From Clusia tigrina (lineage: Eukaryota; Arthropoda; Insecta; Diptera; Clusiidae), in assembly GCA_920105625.2 (NCBI GenBank), contig OV050030.1:187036387-187100386 (forward strand): a DNA stretch of 64,000 bases, written 5' to 3'. Shown here piece by piece: positions 44,017-56,839 of the stretch. Positions within the stretch are counted from its first letter, which is position 1; each line of letters opens with the position of its first letter. The position numbers were made by a program, and so were the translations under genes. The notes under the pieces were generated by a model. The model was not told where the DNA came from. It was given only the letters and a program-made list of their open reading frames with translations, and did not search any database.

Positions 44017-47000
44017 CCCATTGACGGGCGTGAAACATGTGCTGTTGAGCACTGTCGTCTTAAAAGTCAGTGAGTTCCGTGGCAATGAATTTCATAGCCG
44101 TGCAAATTTGGACGGCGGATCACAGACAAACTACAGACGGCGGATCACAGACAAATTCAACAGCGCGCTATTCACCGAGCCAACATTAAACTTGAGTCAC
44201 GAGTGACTAGTTACTCAGCCCGAATTGAAGTTGTCATACTGCCAAAAATTACACATCTACTGCAAACACAGAGTTTTGACGTAACAGCCTGGCCTATTCC
44301 TAAAAATATTCAATTGGCTGATCCGGAGTTTAATCAATTACGTTTCAATTGACATTCTTATAGGCAACGAATGTTATCTGGAATTGCTAGTTGTCGGCCA
44401 AATCAAATTGGGAACCGGACTCCCCATATTGCAAAACACCGTGTTCGGATGGGTGCTTGGTGGACACATCACAGTTCCATCAACAGCTGAGACTACGCTC
44501 TGCGGTATTGGAGTTACGAATGAAGATGAATCATTAACCCAACAGCTCGAGCGTTTCTGGCAGCTAAAAGAATTTGACACCAACAGCCCGCCGCTAACAG
44601 CGATAGAAAGAACTTGCGAAGCATTTTTCAACCAAACGGTGTGTCGAGCAGCGAACGGCAGTTCGTTGTTCGCTTGCCTTTCGTTGATAACGCAAGCCCT
44701 CTTGGAGACTCGAAAGCTATCGCATTACAACGCTTTTACGCCATCGAACGTAAATTGAAAAGAAACCCCGTCATCAAAATGCAGTATACGGCCTTCATGG
44801 AGGAATACCTGCGGCTAGGTCACATGGAAGAAGTTAGCGGAAGCATAAACCAACCCCACTACTTCTTACCTCACCACTGCGTTCTGAAGCCAGACAGCAC
44901 CACCACAATGTTGCGTGTCGTGTTCGACGCATCAATGAAGACGTCAACAAATGTATCATTGAACAATGTGCTACTACCAGGTCCAAAACTTCAAGAAGAC
45001 TTATTTGCGGTTCTTTTGAGATTTCGAGTACGCAGATATGTTTTTACAGCAGATATCTAGAAAATGTACACACAAATTATCGTGAACGAAGCTGACCGCA
45101 AGCATCAACTAATCTTGTGGAGGAACACGCCAAGCGAACCTCTGAAAAGTTACCAATTAAACACAGTGACTTATGGAGTCACATCGGCACCATATTTGGT
45201 GATAAAATGTCTACGCATATTAGCCAAGGAACATAGCACACAATATCCGCACGGCTCCAGATGCTTACAACGAGATTTTTATGTGGACGATGTTATGAGT
45301 GGAGCCGACACGTTAGCAGAAGCCTTGCGCGTACAGGAGGAATTGAACTCCCTCACCAAGTCAGCAGGTTTTAAGTTGAGGAAATGGTGTGCGAGTAATA
45401 AAACACTGTTAACGAACATCAACGCAGAGGATCGAGCAATCCAATTGAATTTTGACAACGATAGTTTTACCATCACAACGCTTGGATTAACGTGCCAACC
45501 TGAGACTGATTACTTCCTAATAAGGACCAAATGGAGCACAACAGCCAAAATAACGAAATGCCAAGTACTGTCGGACATCGCGCATATTTTCGACCCAATA
45601 GGTTTTTTGTCACCAGTTGTCTCATGTGCAAAAATATTCATGAAATCGCTGTGTCGTCTAAAATTAAGCTGGGACGAAGCACTCCCTATGGACTTGCATA
45701 CCTTCTGGAGCCAGTTTAGAGAAAACATCCCGGAACTTGAGAACTTGCAAATTCCACGCTACGTATTTCCAACCACAAAGGACAATGTGCATCAGAGAGA
45801 ATTACACGCTTTTGCCGATGCATCCGAGCAGGCCTATGGAGCTGTTATTTATGCAAGGTCGATAAAAACAGATGGATCTGTGAGCGTTCAGCTGTTGTGT
45901 TCTAGATCAAAGACTACACCACCAAAACAACAAACGCTCCCTCGGCTGGAGCTCTGTGCTGCACGGTTAGCAGCCCAGTTATTGGACAGGGTAAAACATA
46001 TTTTACAATGGACAGGCGAATGCTTTCTGTGGTCTGACTCTGAAGTGACGCTAGCCTGGATCTCTGCCAGTTCGTCTTCCTATCACACCTTTGTGGCAAA
46101 TCGAGTGGCAGCTATACAAGAAGTAACGGTGAAGCAACAATGGCGTCACGTACCTACAGACAAAAACCCGGCAGACATGATCTCACGAGGCATCAACCCG
46201 GGTCAATTCAAAGAACAAGGCATGTGGTTTTATGGACAACTGTTTCTATATGGACCACCGTCTTCGTGGCCAGCGGCATCAGCAAATTCAACCACAGAAT
46301 TAGAGAAGAGACAGGTATGTCTTACTATGTCACAGATTCAGTCGTTTACTTCAATGATTGACCATCGAAATTCATGGACACATCTTCAACGAGTCACCGC
46401 AGAATAAATTAAAGGTGCTACTCAGACTATAATCAAGGACCTGCAGAGACAAGCATTCAATCCTGAATATAAACTTCTCAAGCACAACAAACCAGTTGGA
46501 AGGGGGATGGGTGAACTTACATTATTTCTGGATAAAAACGACATTATACGGGTAGGAGGACGACTAGCAAATTCAGCCTTAACACATGAAGCAAAATACC
46601 AAGCCCTATTGCCATATCAGAGTGATATCACTAAAATATTGATGACACACATCCACATTGATAACAAGCATGTTGGCCCAGCGGGTCTAGTAGCAGCGAC
46701 ACGGGAAGCTTATTGGCCGGTTAATGCGAAAACAATAGCTAGATAAATCGTAAAAAACTGTGTCTCTTGCACTAAAGCTATGCCGAAACCATTGCAGCAA
46801 CTCATGGGACAGTTACCTGCATCACGGGTTCAACCAAATAAACCTTTCACTCACGCTGGAGTCGATTTTTGTGGGACATTTAAAGTTCATTACAATCAAA
46901 GGCGAAAGACGCCACAAAAGTGTTATGTAGCGATATTTTGTTGCTTCGCAACTAAGACCGTACACATTGAAGTGGTAAGCAACCTTACAACCAGCGCTTT

Positions 47001-47792
47001 TATCGGAGCCTTGAAGAGGTTTGTGAGCCGAAGAGGGAACTGCCGGCATCTCCATTGTGACAACGCGACGAATTTCGTAGGAGCACGGAATCAATTGAGA
47101 GAGATTGCGGACATCATACGCAACGTAGATACCAAATCACAGCTGATGAAATTCTGCGCACACAAGGAAATCGAGTTTCATTTCGCACCTGCTAGATCGC
47201 CACATTTTGGCGGCTAATGGGGAGCAACGGTTAAATCGGCAAAAGTTTGTTCAATGTCCGATTAACATACGAAGAGTTAGATACAGTTATGGTTGAAATT
47301 GAAGTCATTCTTAACTCGCGGCCGCTGACTCCTATGTCAGATGATCCACACGATTACGCAGCATTAACTCCAGGTCATTTCTTAACAGGTGCACCATTGA
47401 CAAGTGCTGTCGACCAGCCCACTGAGAATCTGAACATAAATTTACTGAAGCAGTGGGACTTAGTCACAAGGTTGAAACAGGAATTTTGGAGTCGGTGGAG
47501 TAATGAGTATCTAAACCAACTCCAGCATCGTTACAAATGGTAGACCATGCGTCATAATTTACAGCCTGGTACAATGGTATTAATGAAGGAGGATAACTTG
47601 CCAGTTATTAAATGGCGGCTTGGTCGAGTAACTCAAACATTTCCTGGTGCTGACGGACTAGTGCGAGTAGCGGAAATTCGAACTTCAACAGGCCTCACCA
47701 GGAAAGGCGTCCATTTACTCGCGCCATTACCCATGTCTACCGAAAGTAACCCAGTAGAACAACCTGATAAGCAGCCAGCTCCAGTAGAATAA
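44017..47792 (+). pseudogene. BEL-2 pol (protease, RT, RNase H, integrase)
   Basis: Nearly complete BEL/Pao pol. Protease: KVSEFRGNEFHSRANLDGGS at 44,055-44,120, with the DSG active site changed to DGG. RT: FLPHHCVLKPDSTTTMLRVV and, at 45,064-46,407, FYVDDVMSG (residues about 72-76). RNase H: ELHAFADASEQAYGAVIYAR, LPRLELCAARLAAQLL and FLWSDSEVTLAWIS. Integrase: HIHIDNKH...CVSC zinc motif, HAGVDFCG and LHCDNATNFVG (both Asp); the Glu segment reads GG-stop-WGATVKSAK, so Glu became Gly beside a TAA at 47,215. Other in-frame stops at 45,058, 46,405, 46,744 and 47,541. End at TAA 47,790. Confidence 0.9.
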
Positions 47793-48130
47793 GCCACAAA
47801 TGTCAACGACGGCATAAGTCATACACCAGCTAAGCGGAGACGATCTGTGTCACCCTCGTCAGTATTGTTGTTATGCATATGCTTTCTAATTGCTCTAGTA
47901 GCAGGTGATCACCCCATTACTAAGATGGCTTTCGAAAGACAAACAGGACTCTATTTCTAAGTTCAGACTATACTCAACAGGCGGGAGGATGTTTGTTCCT
48001 GCTCCAATGCAAGTCCAATCAGCAATTCCCATTACCAATGACTGCTCTTGGACGCGGAATAAGCAGTACTCCCGACGAACGGATATACAGCGTGTGAAGC
48101 CTCATCAGCAATTCCTTACACGTGCGGTCT
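47793..48130 (+). pseudogene. BEL-2 env start (remnant)
   Basis: After pol the plus strand reads KRRRSVSPSS followed by a hydrophobic leader (VLLLCICFLIALVAGDHP), like the start of a BEL env gene. Stops follow within 20 codons and the rest of env is missing or unreadable. Confidence 0.5.
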
Positions 48131-48424
48131 AAAGTATTAATTTGCCCTAAGTATTCACAAACGCTGGTGCCTTGCACATATTTGCAGACACCACTAATAT
48201 ATTTAATTTTGTTGAATAAGTAAAATTATAATATAAATTCAATCAATTAATAAATAAAAATTGAGATATACTTTTGAAGTCAAACATTCAACAGTGTTGG
48301 TACTGTACCCAAAGAGATATCAGACTTCAGTATTGCACTTGAAGTCATCATCACGATCCTTCGGTATTGCACCCAAGGAATCGGCAACCGATTAGTAAAC
48401 CAACTAATCGGTATATAAACATTT
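48131..48424 (+). repeat. BEL-2/3 LTR, 3' portion
   Basis: Ends GTATATAAACA just before the primer site; contains AATAAATAAAAATTGAG, likely the polyadenylation region. The left edge is not visible. Confidence 0.6.
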
Positions 48425-48445
48425 TGGAGGCCCCGGCGAGATTCT
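48425..48445 (+). other. BEL-type primer-binding site
   Basis: TTTTGGAGGCCCCGGCGAGA directly follows the LTR end; it has the position and sense of a tRNA primer site and marks the start of a 5' leader in plus orientation. Confidence 0.7.
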
Positions 48446-49290
48446 CAAGGAAGAAAAGCAGAAGTACCTCAAGAAGGATACCCAGGGATATCATAGCTCA
48501 GCACACAGAGTTTCAACTTTAAATCACCTTTAACATTCAGCATGGCGCATCACCTAGGAACAAATAAGCAGTTGGACAAGCTGACCAGGGCACAGTATGA
48601 AGTGGGCTCGACAATATAGCAAATGGTGAGCAACTTTAAGAAGGATCCACTAGACCGTAAAACCATCGAATATGCCAGTAAACGCATGAAGACTCTGAAG
48701 GAGGCATGGTCTACGCTCGAACATCAACATCATCTCGTACTCGAGCAGGATTATAGAGGCAATGTAGAAAACTTCTACGACTGGCTCTTCACCAAATTAC
48801 AGCACATCATCAATGAGAAAGGAGAGAAGCGTAAAAGGCCAGTGCAACTTGAAGTTCCCTTCCACGTCCATCAAGGAGGCTCTACCCGCAAGGACAGCAC
48901 ATCGCGAACCAGCCATCAGGAAGGCGATGGACAAATAGCCCTAGGACGGCAGCAAAAGGCGTTGGTGCGTGAAATTTCTTGAGTCATTGGGGATGTGCAC
49001 TCGGAAACTGATCAGTCACATCCACCAGTGTACTATGATATCAAAACGAAATTATTGATACGTTACCACAATAATCTGGTGCAAAATAACCAATGGATAT
49101 GGCAACGAACAAATATGGCAACGAATTGATGGTTATGATGCGGACAAATTCTACGAGACCGAAGATGCAGTTCAAAACGTACTCATTAAGTTAGGACAAC
49201 AAATTCCAGTCAGTACACCGAGCAACATTTACAACTGTCAATTGCAACCGTTGAGAAATAAAAGTTAATTACACACATACACGCCCACAT
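48446..49290 (+). pseudogene. BEL gag N-terminus after the LTR
   Basis: From ATG 48,543 the frame reads MAHHLGTNKQLDKLTRAQYE, TAG at 48,617-48,619, then 48,623-48,982 NFKKDPLDRKTIEYASKRMK, TLKEAWSTLEHQHHLVLEQD and so on, the helical N-terminal part of roo-like BEL gag. It stops at TGA 48,980. 48,983-49,290 reads fragments such as WQRIDGYDADKFYETEDAVQ that I cannot assign. This N-terminus complements the gag middle at 43.5 kb. Confidence 0.75.
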
Positions 49291-50099
49291 ATTCCCACAT
49301 ATTCCCAACTTGGAGAGAGACAGTCGAATCGAAGAGGAGCTTTAAATTTGTCTGACGGAAATTTTTTTTAAAAATCTACTAAGTGTAGACGTTAAATCAG
49401 TGCGGAAATCGTGGAAAGGGTAGCTAAAGGGCATACCCCGGTCCGGTGAAAGTGTGAAGTGAAATTGTGGACGCGTTCGGGAAAAAAATAAGGCATTTAA
49501 ATTGTCTGTTTCTGCCAGTGATTTGCGGCAGTTTTGGTTCTGCGTTGGTTTATCCGCACAACAGAGCGAAAACGGCAGCGATCTCTGCCTGCATAGTGCC
49601 CAGTTGAGCAGTGGCTTGGTCCGAAAGTACCAGACTCCTGAACGGCGAAGCTTAGGCAGGTGGAACACTGCAGATGCGGCGAGTTTTGTGCCTAGGCAAA
49701 TATAAGTTTATTTATTTAAACTTATTGAATTTGCCTTCGCGTCGCTAGGCAGTTTCTGCAATTTCCCGCCTCTAAATCGGATTATCCGAAAATTGAGAGA
49801 GCGCTGGAAATTGTACACTTGGTGTGTGTGTGTGTGGTGCACTAAAGCCGAAGAGCAGAAAGAGAGAGAGAGACTCCAAAAAATTAAAAAAAAGTGTTGC
49901 CAACGCCCCAAACGCATATAAGTATCGCTTTTAGTGTGTTTTACTTTTCATTTTTACCCCCCTTTTTCCCCTTTCCCCCCTTTTTCCCTTTTTTCTCCTT
50001 TTAGAAATTTACAGAGTGGAAACGACGTTTCAAAAGAAACTGCAAAATTCTGGATTTATCGCATAATAACGAACGGATTGTGTCCAGTGTTCGCCTGAT

Positions 50100-50832
50100 T
50101 TGGGGCGGAAAAATCAGGAGGTAGATACGAAAGTACTTGAAAAGCAGACAGTTCTCGAAGACTCATTCGGAAAGAACTCCAGAATGGCTCGCTCACCGGA
50201 GAGATTGGTGCCTGACGCGGGGCTAGAGCGTTCAAGCTCGTCACCCCCATGCATCGAGCATGTACAAACGATGAGTAAGGCGAGCACGGGCGATCCGTTC
50301 ACCTTATTGGGCCAGAATCTTGAAAAGCCGGCTTCGAAAGGACGCAGCCACAGTGAACGTACGCACGCACATGGTGATGCTACAGTCTAAGGGACTCGTC
50401 GCGGATATCTCTTCGAAAGAAGAGATCTGCGATGCACTGCGGGACCAGGCGAACATACGGCGCCCAGATGTAGAAGCTGTTAAAAGCTTGATAAGAGGCT
50501 ATGGTGGTGCACAGACGGCCTTTTTAAGCTTACCGGCGGAGGATGCCAAGAAGGCAATGGGATTAAAACATCTGCGGGTAGGATGGGCGAGCTGCCGACT
50601 AACAGAAGTCGTAACGCCACAACGCTGCTATAAGTGCTGGGGCTATGGGCACAAGGCGGCTGGATGCAAAGAGCCGGATCGAACTGGACTCTGCCGAAAG
50701 TGTGGCGAGACTGGCCACATGGCTGCGAATTGCCAAAATAAATCAAAGTGCGCTTTGTGCAAGGGGGCGCATCCAGCGGGCAGCATGAAATGTCCACGAC
50801 ACCAGGAGGCATTGGAAAAGAAGAAGGTATGA
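50100..50832 (+). pseudogene. R1-like ORF1 (gag), copy B
   Basis: The N-terminal frame 50,100-50,390 (first good ATG at 50,184, MARSPERLVP) and the main frame about 50,320-50,832 overlap by 71 nt with a +1 relation, exactly as in copy A. The three CCHC knuckles are intact, one Ala to Ser change apart (QNKSKCALC). The stop overlaps ORF2 ATG as ATGA at 50,829-50,832. Confidence 0.87.
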
Positions 50833-50922
50833 GAGTACTTCAGCTTAACCTAAATCATTGTGAAGCTGCACAGGATCTTCTGATGCACTATAAAAATGAA
50901 GTGAAGGCAGATGTTTCGCTAC
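50829..50922 (+). pseudogene. R1-like ORF2, copy B, first codons
   Basis: Reads MRVLQLNLNHCEAAQDLLMH and is interrupted after VSLL by the Gypsy LTR at 50,923. Confidence 0.88.
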
Positions 50923-51425
50923 TGTTGGGGGCTTCGTGTCCTTGCTTGGCGGGTGACGTCCTGTCGCAGTTCTTTCGGGAGCGTGGCTGAAAACTTAAGA
51001 GCCCTAATGTTGAATTCAAACACTATAACTTTTCAGTTTCAAAACACAAGAGAGATTTATTATTACGAAACCTAATACTTATATACTATTTTTTAAACAT
51101 CTATCTAAGTCTGTGAACTGACCTTTCTGGTGTTCCAGTTCTACACCTGCTAATTGGTGTCAGTTGGTCAAGCCAACTGACCCACTTCAAAAGTGGCGAC
51201 GGTGCATTACGCTGCCCTCGTCGACTCGACTGCGGAACTGTAATACCCTAAAAGCTTACATAATAATGTGTCACAGATCACATTAACTTAAAATACTTAG
51301 ACCCTAGAAGTATGCCTTATCATAACACCGTTTTAGCACATGCTAATCCAATATAGTGTGGCATCTATTAGGAGTCGGTGCTGTGAGTAAACCACACGTA
51401 GGTAGTTTGGTTCTAACTCACAACA
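50923..51425 (-). repeat. Gyp-1 3' LTR
   Basis: 503 bp; preceded (minus) by a purine tract AGAAAGAGGGGAGGGA at 51,426-51,441. Confidence 0.96.
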
Positions 51426-51800
51426 TCCCTCCCCTCTTTCTAAAAGAAGTTAGTGCAACTAACTTCTAATGAGAGTTTACAATCATTTCTGCACTTTAAA
51501 CAATCTGTGCATTTTCTTAAACCTACAATACATATGTAAAACTTTTTTTTTCTTTTTCTTTTCAAATTCGCCTTATTTTTATCTTTTGGGTTCTTATTAT
51601 TTCCTTTTTCATTCTTATCTTTATGCTATTGTGTTTTTTTTTTTACTTTTTTGCTTTCTTATTACTTCTTTTTTTATAATTTCCCCTTTTTATATTTGGT
51701 CTTTCATCGACTCTTTTCTCACTGGCGTACAATACATTTTATTCTCATACTTAAATCTTATATCCCGCTATGATATTTAAATCTAAAATCTTACGTTATA
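51426..51800 (-). other. Gyp-1 polypurine tract and A-rich pre-LTR region
   Basis: The minus strand is A/G-rich over about 200 bp (51,540-51,690) before the tract that primes plus-strand synthesis. The same arrangement is kept in the fragment at 20.2-20.7 kb. Confidence 0.7.
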
Positions 51801-53026
51801 ACCTCCGCTAACTGATGATCCGGTTGTCGGCTGCCGTTGTCGGTATGGTTGTTGTGTTGCGCCGTTGGTGTGGTTCTCGTTGTGGGTATCCTCAACTGGT
51901 AGAATATAAACGATCACTGCCAGCGTTATGATCGCGGCGATCCCTCCCTTTTCCAACGAGGAGTGCGATCAAAAATGTACCACTCGGGACGGTTTCCGGA
52001 CAAAACGACACTCCATTGGCGAGAATGTGCCGCCGTTCAAAGTCTGAGTATACGGTCCGCAGGTGGCTGTCTGGGTGAATGTAGAGTAGACCAAAAATAC
52101 GTAATCAGCATTAGCGACGTCTTCAACGGAGTTGCAGAAATGATTGCCATTGTGCAATTCGCTGAAAAGCCGTTTGCCTTCTTTGAATGTGTGTTCATTG
52201 GCAATTTCCTGTCTCGTGCAATTTTACTCTAAAACTACAAGGGAGCCTGGTGTCATTCTGCATGCGCCGACTCATTGACTCGTCAGGGCTTGTGTGTCAA
52301 TATCCAATTGATTCACAGATCCTTGAGAGTCACTATCCAACTCGTTGGTTGCAAATAGCAGGTCATTATCCTCCTCCCCGTTCTTAGCCAAATGCAATAC
52401 TATGTATTTATCCAGCTCGGCGTTCTGCCCAATAATAATGCTATAGCAGAAATCATGTTCAATAGCACGTTTGTGGAGGTAATTTTCGTCTGATATACTC
52501 AGGAGTATTGTGCGTATCGCGGAGTCCCGGACTATTTACAAAAATGTTAGATTTTGGAACTCGTTCAGCACTTAATTGACAAATAATTAGATTAAAGCAC
52601 TGAACCACAACCCACAAGATCAGAGTCAACTTGCTGCGCGTTGTTTGCTACCCCGAACTGACATAGCTTGCTCGTTTCGTCTGAGCACCGCTATTATTGA
52701 TTCCGCTTCCGTTATCTCACACCCTCTCTTACTTCCGTCAGATCCTGCCCTCTCTTACTTCCGTCAGATCCTGCCGTATTTGCTCTTAACTCGCAAAGCT
52801 CCGTTGTTTTCTCTTGCAAGTCTTCTAGTTTCTTCAGTACTGGCTCCAGATAAGCATCGCGAAACTCCGATATCAACACCCACTCGTCTTTCGAGAACCA
52901 AACATTATCCAGTGATTCCAAAATCAGGTCCGTTTCTGCCAAGGGTTCCACCCGCACCTCCGCGGTTTCGCTGCATTTCGCTGGAATTCTCAAATAGGCT
53001 ACCAAGAACACAGCTGCCTTACACAT
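51801..53026 (-). pseudogene. Gyp-1 env remnant
   Basis: An open stretch of 104 codons at 53,026-52,712 starts MCKAAVFLVAYLRI, a weak signal-like N-terminus, followed by an acidic helical region. Further on, in shifting frames, come a segment with Cys residues (52,157-51,969, with TATCGPYTQTLNGGTFSPME) and a hydrophobic anchor GGIAAIITLAVIVYIL near 51,925. Order and anchor suggest an env gene; no family-specific motif was recognised, and frameshifts show it is dead. Confidence 0.55.
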
Positions 53027-54249
53027 ATACCGTAGTAATCGCTATAATAACTTATCTAATAAATATTTCTATTTCTCTAAATATTTAAATAATCATTATG
53101 GTTATATTATTGCTACATTATCATTATCACTATTTTACACTAAATATACCATACCTCAGACTAAAAATACAATATTATCTTCATAAATTGCTAAACCTAC
53201 AATTGAATGCTATATCATTCAATTCTCCGTCCACTCGTCTTCTCCCATTACATTCTCGGATTTGCTACCGCTTCCATGAGGAAAAGAGGACTGGACTATG
53301 TTTATTGCCATATAGTGCATTAGTTCCGCTTTGACTAATTTTTCATGCTCTTTTCAATACGTGAGTTATCACTCATTCTAGTTTCGAACCAAATTATTGA
53401 TCCTCCGACAAAATCAGATTATAAAAAATAATCCCATTTGTGTCAAAACTTTGTCCATTGCATGACTATGTCTTTCATCGCATACAATTACTTTTTATTT
53501 AAATTTACTTCTAGCCTGATATGTATATATCCATTAACGATCGTCTCTTCCTAGATCGTACATGGCTACATACATACATTCAAGGCACTATTTTATCAAT
53601 TAACCTATACCCATATTCCTTTAATATGCCTTTATTCATTTACCCATACACTAAATTCCTAATTAAAGAACAGAAAAAAAGATTTGTATATTTACATACA
53701 GCCTACTGCAGTATCTGCAAAAATATACACACGTACATACCCATTCCTCTTAACTAGAATACTTACTTCTTTAATTATACAGTCGTACATTCATTCTTTA
53801 TCTTATACACGTATATACATACTCGTATATATACTTACTTCACCAGCAGTTCCGCCGCTTGGCGTTAACGCTCAAGCGTCAAAATTCAGTGCATACACCG
53901 CTGTATGTATTTACGTACATATTCGAAGGTTTTTATTATTTAGCCACGACTGTCTTATATTTTATTTTATTTTTTTTTTAAATACGTGCAATGAACCCGT
54001 TTATTATTGCAAATAATAAAATATTTTATACATTTTTTTAAAAATTATTTTCTCTACTGCCTTCATTCGGCAATAGTGTTTAATAAGCAGATTTTCATTA
54101 CGTCAATTTACTTGCCCGAGTTTAAGTGGCACACTTTTACTGGCATTGACTCTGAAAATCGGCGCTGTGTGTGTTATTGGATACACATACGTGCTTGTTC
54201 ATGTTATTATTCTTGTGTTTACACTTGTAAAACACTATTGACACATGAA
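53027..54249 (-). other. Gyp-1 spacer between pol and env, no gene seen
   Basis: 1.2 kb of AT-rich sequence with short frames only. Confidence 0.6.
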
Positions 54250-55618
54250 TTAGGTGTGTGGTCTAACGTGGAATAATTTCAACAAATTATTATGTAGCTT
54301 TTTATTCTTGCCCTTAATCGTTACGACTGTTGTAACTGGGCTTCGGATCTCTGCTACCATATACGGACCTATCCACACAGGTGAGAATTTGTTTCTCCTG
54401 GCTTGATTCCTCATGAGTACCTGATCATTCTTTTACCTGATCACCCACGTTCAAAACGACTGGGTTTAGTACCTTGTTATAGGCCTCCCTAGCTACTCGT
54501 TTAGCACAATCCTGGTTTTCTCTGACCAACTCGTGCGCTCGCTGTAGCTGATACTTTTGTACTTTATTAGAGTCATCAGCATTGTACACCGGCGCACATT
54601 TGCGCTTCATATTTGCTGGCATATTAAAATCAAACCCGTAGAGCGTCCTGAACGGAGTCTGCTTCGTTGATACATGTACCGTATTATTGTGAACATGCAT
54701 TGCAGTGGTTAACCATTGATCCCAATTCGAGCCGTCTTCCTTGGCAAAACTGCGCAAGTACTCGGCCAGAGGTCGATGACTACGTTCCAGTGAGCCATTC
54801 GCCTGTGGATGATATGGCGTTATATGCAACTTCATGATTCCCAGCATTTTACATGTCTCCGAGAACAGTTTCGATACAAAATTGGAACCATTGTCGGTTG
54901 TCAAAACCTTAGGTATGTTGTATCGTGCTATTATTTCATCAAAGAATGCCTTGGCCACCGTACCTGCTTCCGCATCGGGTATAGCCACGTACGCCATATA
55001 CTTTGAGAAATCATCTTGGAACGTCAATATGTACTTGTTTCCCGAAACTGTCTCAGGTAAAATACCTACAATATCCATATGAACCTTATCAAATGGTTGT
55101 TTTGGTGTGTCAGTTATCACCATTGGCATCTTTGTTAGCCTTGAACTTTTGTTGGCCTGGCACTTCGGACAACTCTTTATATATTTTTTAATGTCCTTGA
55201 GCATACCTTTCCATCCGTATACTCGCATAATTCTGTCATGGGTTTTCCAGAATCCCTGGTGTCCACCTAGAGGTGAATCATGGAAACCCTTTAACACAGC
55301 CTGGATATCCTTTATATCCTCCAGCCATTCCACACTGCTGGCTCTTTGTTCGTGGGCATCTTCACCCGTCTTGCTAACATCTGTTGTAGCATCAACTTTA
55401 TCCTTTTCCATTCTCTCGGTCTTCTCCTTATCTGACCGTGCTTTGGACCTCGTTTGTACTACTGATACTTTCTGTGCCTGCGGTACTCTGCTGAGTGCAT
55501 CGGCATTCAGATTCTTTTTCCCAGGTTTGTATATGATTTCAAAATCATACTCAGACAATTTGTGTCTGAACCTGGCTAGCCTAGACGTTTGGTCTTTCAA
55601 ATTGGCTATGCATCTCAA
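54250..55618 (-). CDS. Gyp-1 integrase (with RNase H end), interrupted pol
   Basis: 397 open codons at 55,618-54,425. It begins with the RNase H end (RHKLSEYDFEIIYKPGKKNL, NADALSR). Integrase zinc domain: His113, His119, Cys150, Cys153; catalytic core Asp182 (HMD), Asp242 (TTDNGS) and Glu278 (SLER), with 35 residues between the last two. After TGA-type frameshift near 54,425 the C-terminal GPY-like segment (FSPVWIGPYMVAEI) continues to 54,250 and ends LLKLFHVRP. A TAG at 55,619-55,621 separates it from the RT part (TDH-stop-PLR, normally Gln). Confidence 0.92.
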
Positions 55619-55621
55619 CGG

Positions 55622-56839
55622 CTAGTGATCAGTATATATCCTAAATGAGCGTCCTAGCAGATATGCTCTAAAATTCTTCGTAGCCCACACTATGGCTAGA
55701 AATTCCTTCTCAATTGTGGAGTATCTCTTCTCCGTGTCGCTAAGCGCTCTGCTTGCGAATGCTATTGGTCGGTCATTACCGACTTCCCCTTGCGACAATA
55801 CTGCCCCTAATGCTTCATTGCTAGCATCAGTGGTCAACAAAAAAGTTTGCTCAAAGTCGGGGTATGCCAAAATTGGTGGCGAGCTAATTATCTCCTTTAG
55901 CCTCTCGAATGCTTTCTGACATCTCGCTGTCCATTCGAACTTTGCTTCTTTTCGTAGCAACTTATTAATTGGCAAAGCAATTCCGGCTAGTCCTTCCACG
56001 AACTTCCTATAATAGTTCACTAGTCCTAGGAATGCTTGCACTTCCTTTATGTTTCTCGGAATCGCTAGATTTTTAACGCATTCCACCTTCTGCGGGTCAG
56101 GCAGTGCTCCTGCCTCTGAGCAACGATGGCTTAAATAAACCACCTCTCTTCGCAAAAATTGACACTTCTCCGTGTTCAATTTCAAATTGTGTTCTCGTAA
56201 TTTCTGGAGCACCTTGCACAAGCGGTGCGAATGCTGCTGCAAGTTCTTCCCATAAAGTACAATATCATCCAGATACACAAAACAATCTATCCCTTGTAAG
56301 CCTGTTAGCACATGGTTCATTAGCCGTTGGAAGGTAGCCGGTGCTCCTGTTAATCCAAATGGCATTCTATTAAACTCATAATGCCCTAAACCGGTGCTGA
56401 ACGCGGTTTTCTGCTTATCTTTGGTATCCACCAGAACTTGGTGGTAGCCACTCTCTAAATCAAGTGTAGAAAAATATCTACTATGCCCCAATTGATCCAG
56501 AATTTCTTCTATCCTTGGAATTGGGAACACTTGCTTGATAGTGGCGTCGTTCAATTTCCTAAAATCGACGACCATTCTCCACTTCTTCTGACCCTGAGCA
56601 CCTCCCTTCTTTGATACCAAAATTATCGGTGAATTCCAAGGCGAGATACTCGGTGAAATTATGTTATCCTTTAACATTCCTTCCACTTGCCTATTTGCCT
56701 CATCTTTGTGAGCTTGCGGTAATCTGTACTGTTTCTGATTTATTGGTGCTTGATCCACTCTAGTAGGTATTTCATGCTCTACCTCTGGTGTATATGTCAA
56801 CTGGTCTCCTTCCAGCAAAAATATGTCATGGAATGACAT
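55622..56839 (-). CDS. Gyp-1 reverse transcriptase and RNase H
   Basis: 405 open codons. RT: KKWRMVVDFRKLNDATIKQV, STLDLESGYHQV (first Asp about residue 127), RMPFGLTGAPATFQRLM and the catalytic CFVYLDDIVLYG (about 189-192), then FLGLVNYYRKFV. RNase H: LLTTDASNEALGAVLSQ, RYSTIEKEFLAIVWATKNF and TDH. All catalytic residues of this part are present. The frame overlaps the preceding linker ORF by about 43 nt, so a frameshift separates them. Confidence 0.95.
   Translation of the reverse strand: MSFHDIFLLEGDQLTYTPEVEHEIPTRVDQAPINQKQYRLPQAHKDEANRQVEGMLKDNIISPSISPWNSPIILVSKKGGAQGQKKWRMVVDFRKLNDATIKQVFPIPRIEEILDQLGHSRYFSTLDLESGYHQVLVDTKDKQKTAFSTGLGHYEFNRMPFGLTGAPATFQRLMNHVLTGLQGIDCFVYLDDIVLYGKNLQQHSHRLCKVLQKLREHNLKLNTEKCQFLRREVVYLSHRCSEAGALPDPQKVECVKNLAIPRNIKEVQAFLGLVNYYRKFVEGLAGIALPINKLLRKEAKFEWTARCQKAFERLKEIISSPPILAYPDFEQTFLLTTDASNEALGAVLSQGEVGNDRPIAFASRALSDTEKRYSTIEKEFLAIVWATKNFRAYLLGRSFRIYTDH

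Larger units (their letters stand above)
49291..50922 (+). mobile_element. R1-like element copy B, 5' part
   Basis: Contains an approximately 0.9-kb 5' UTR (start near 49,300; a long C/T tract at 49,955-50,003) and ORF1. From 50,215 on it matches copy A. It is cut at 50,922 by the Gypsy element; the rest resumes at 61,947. Confidence 0.88.
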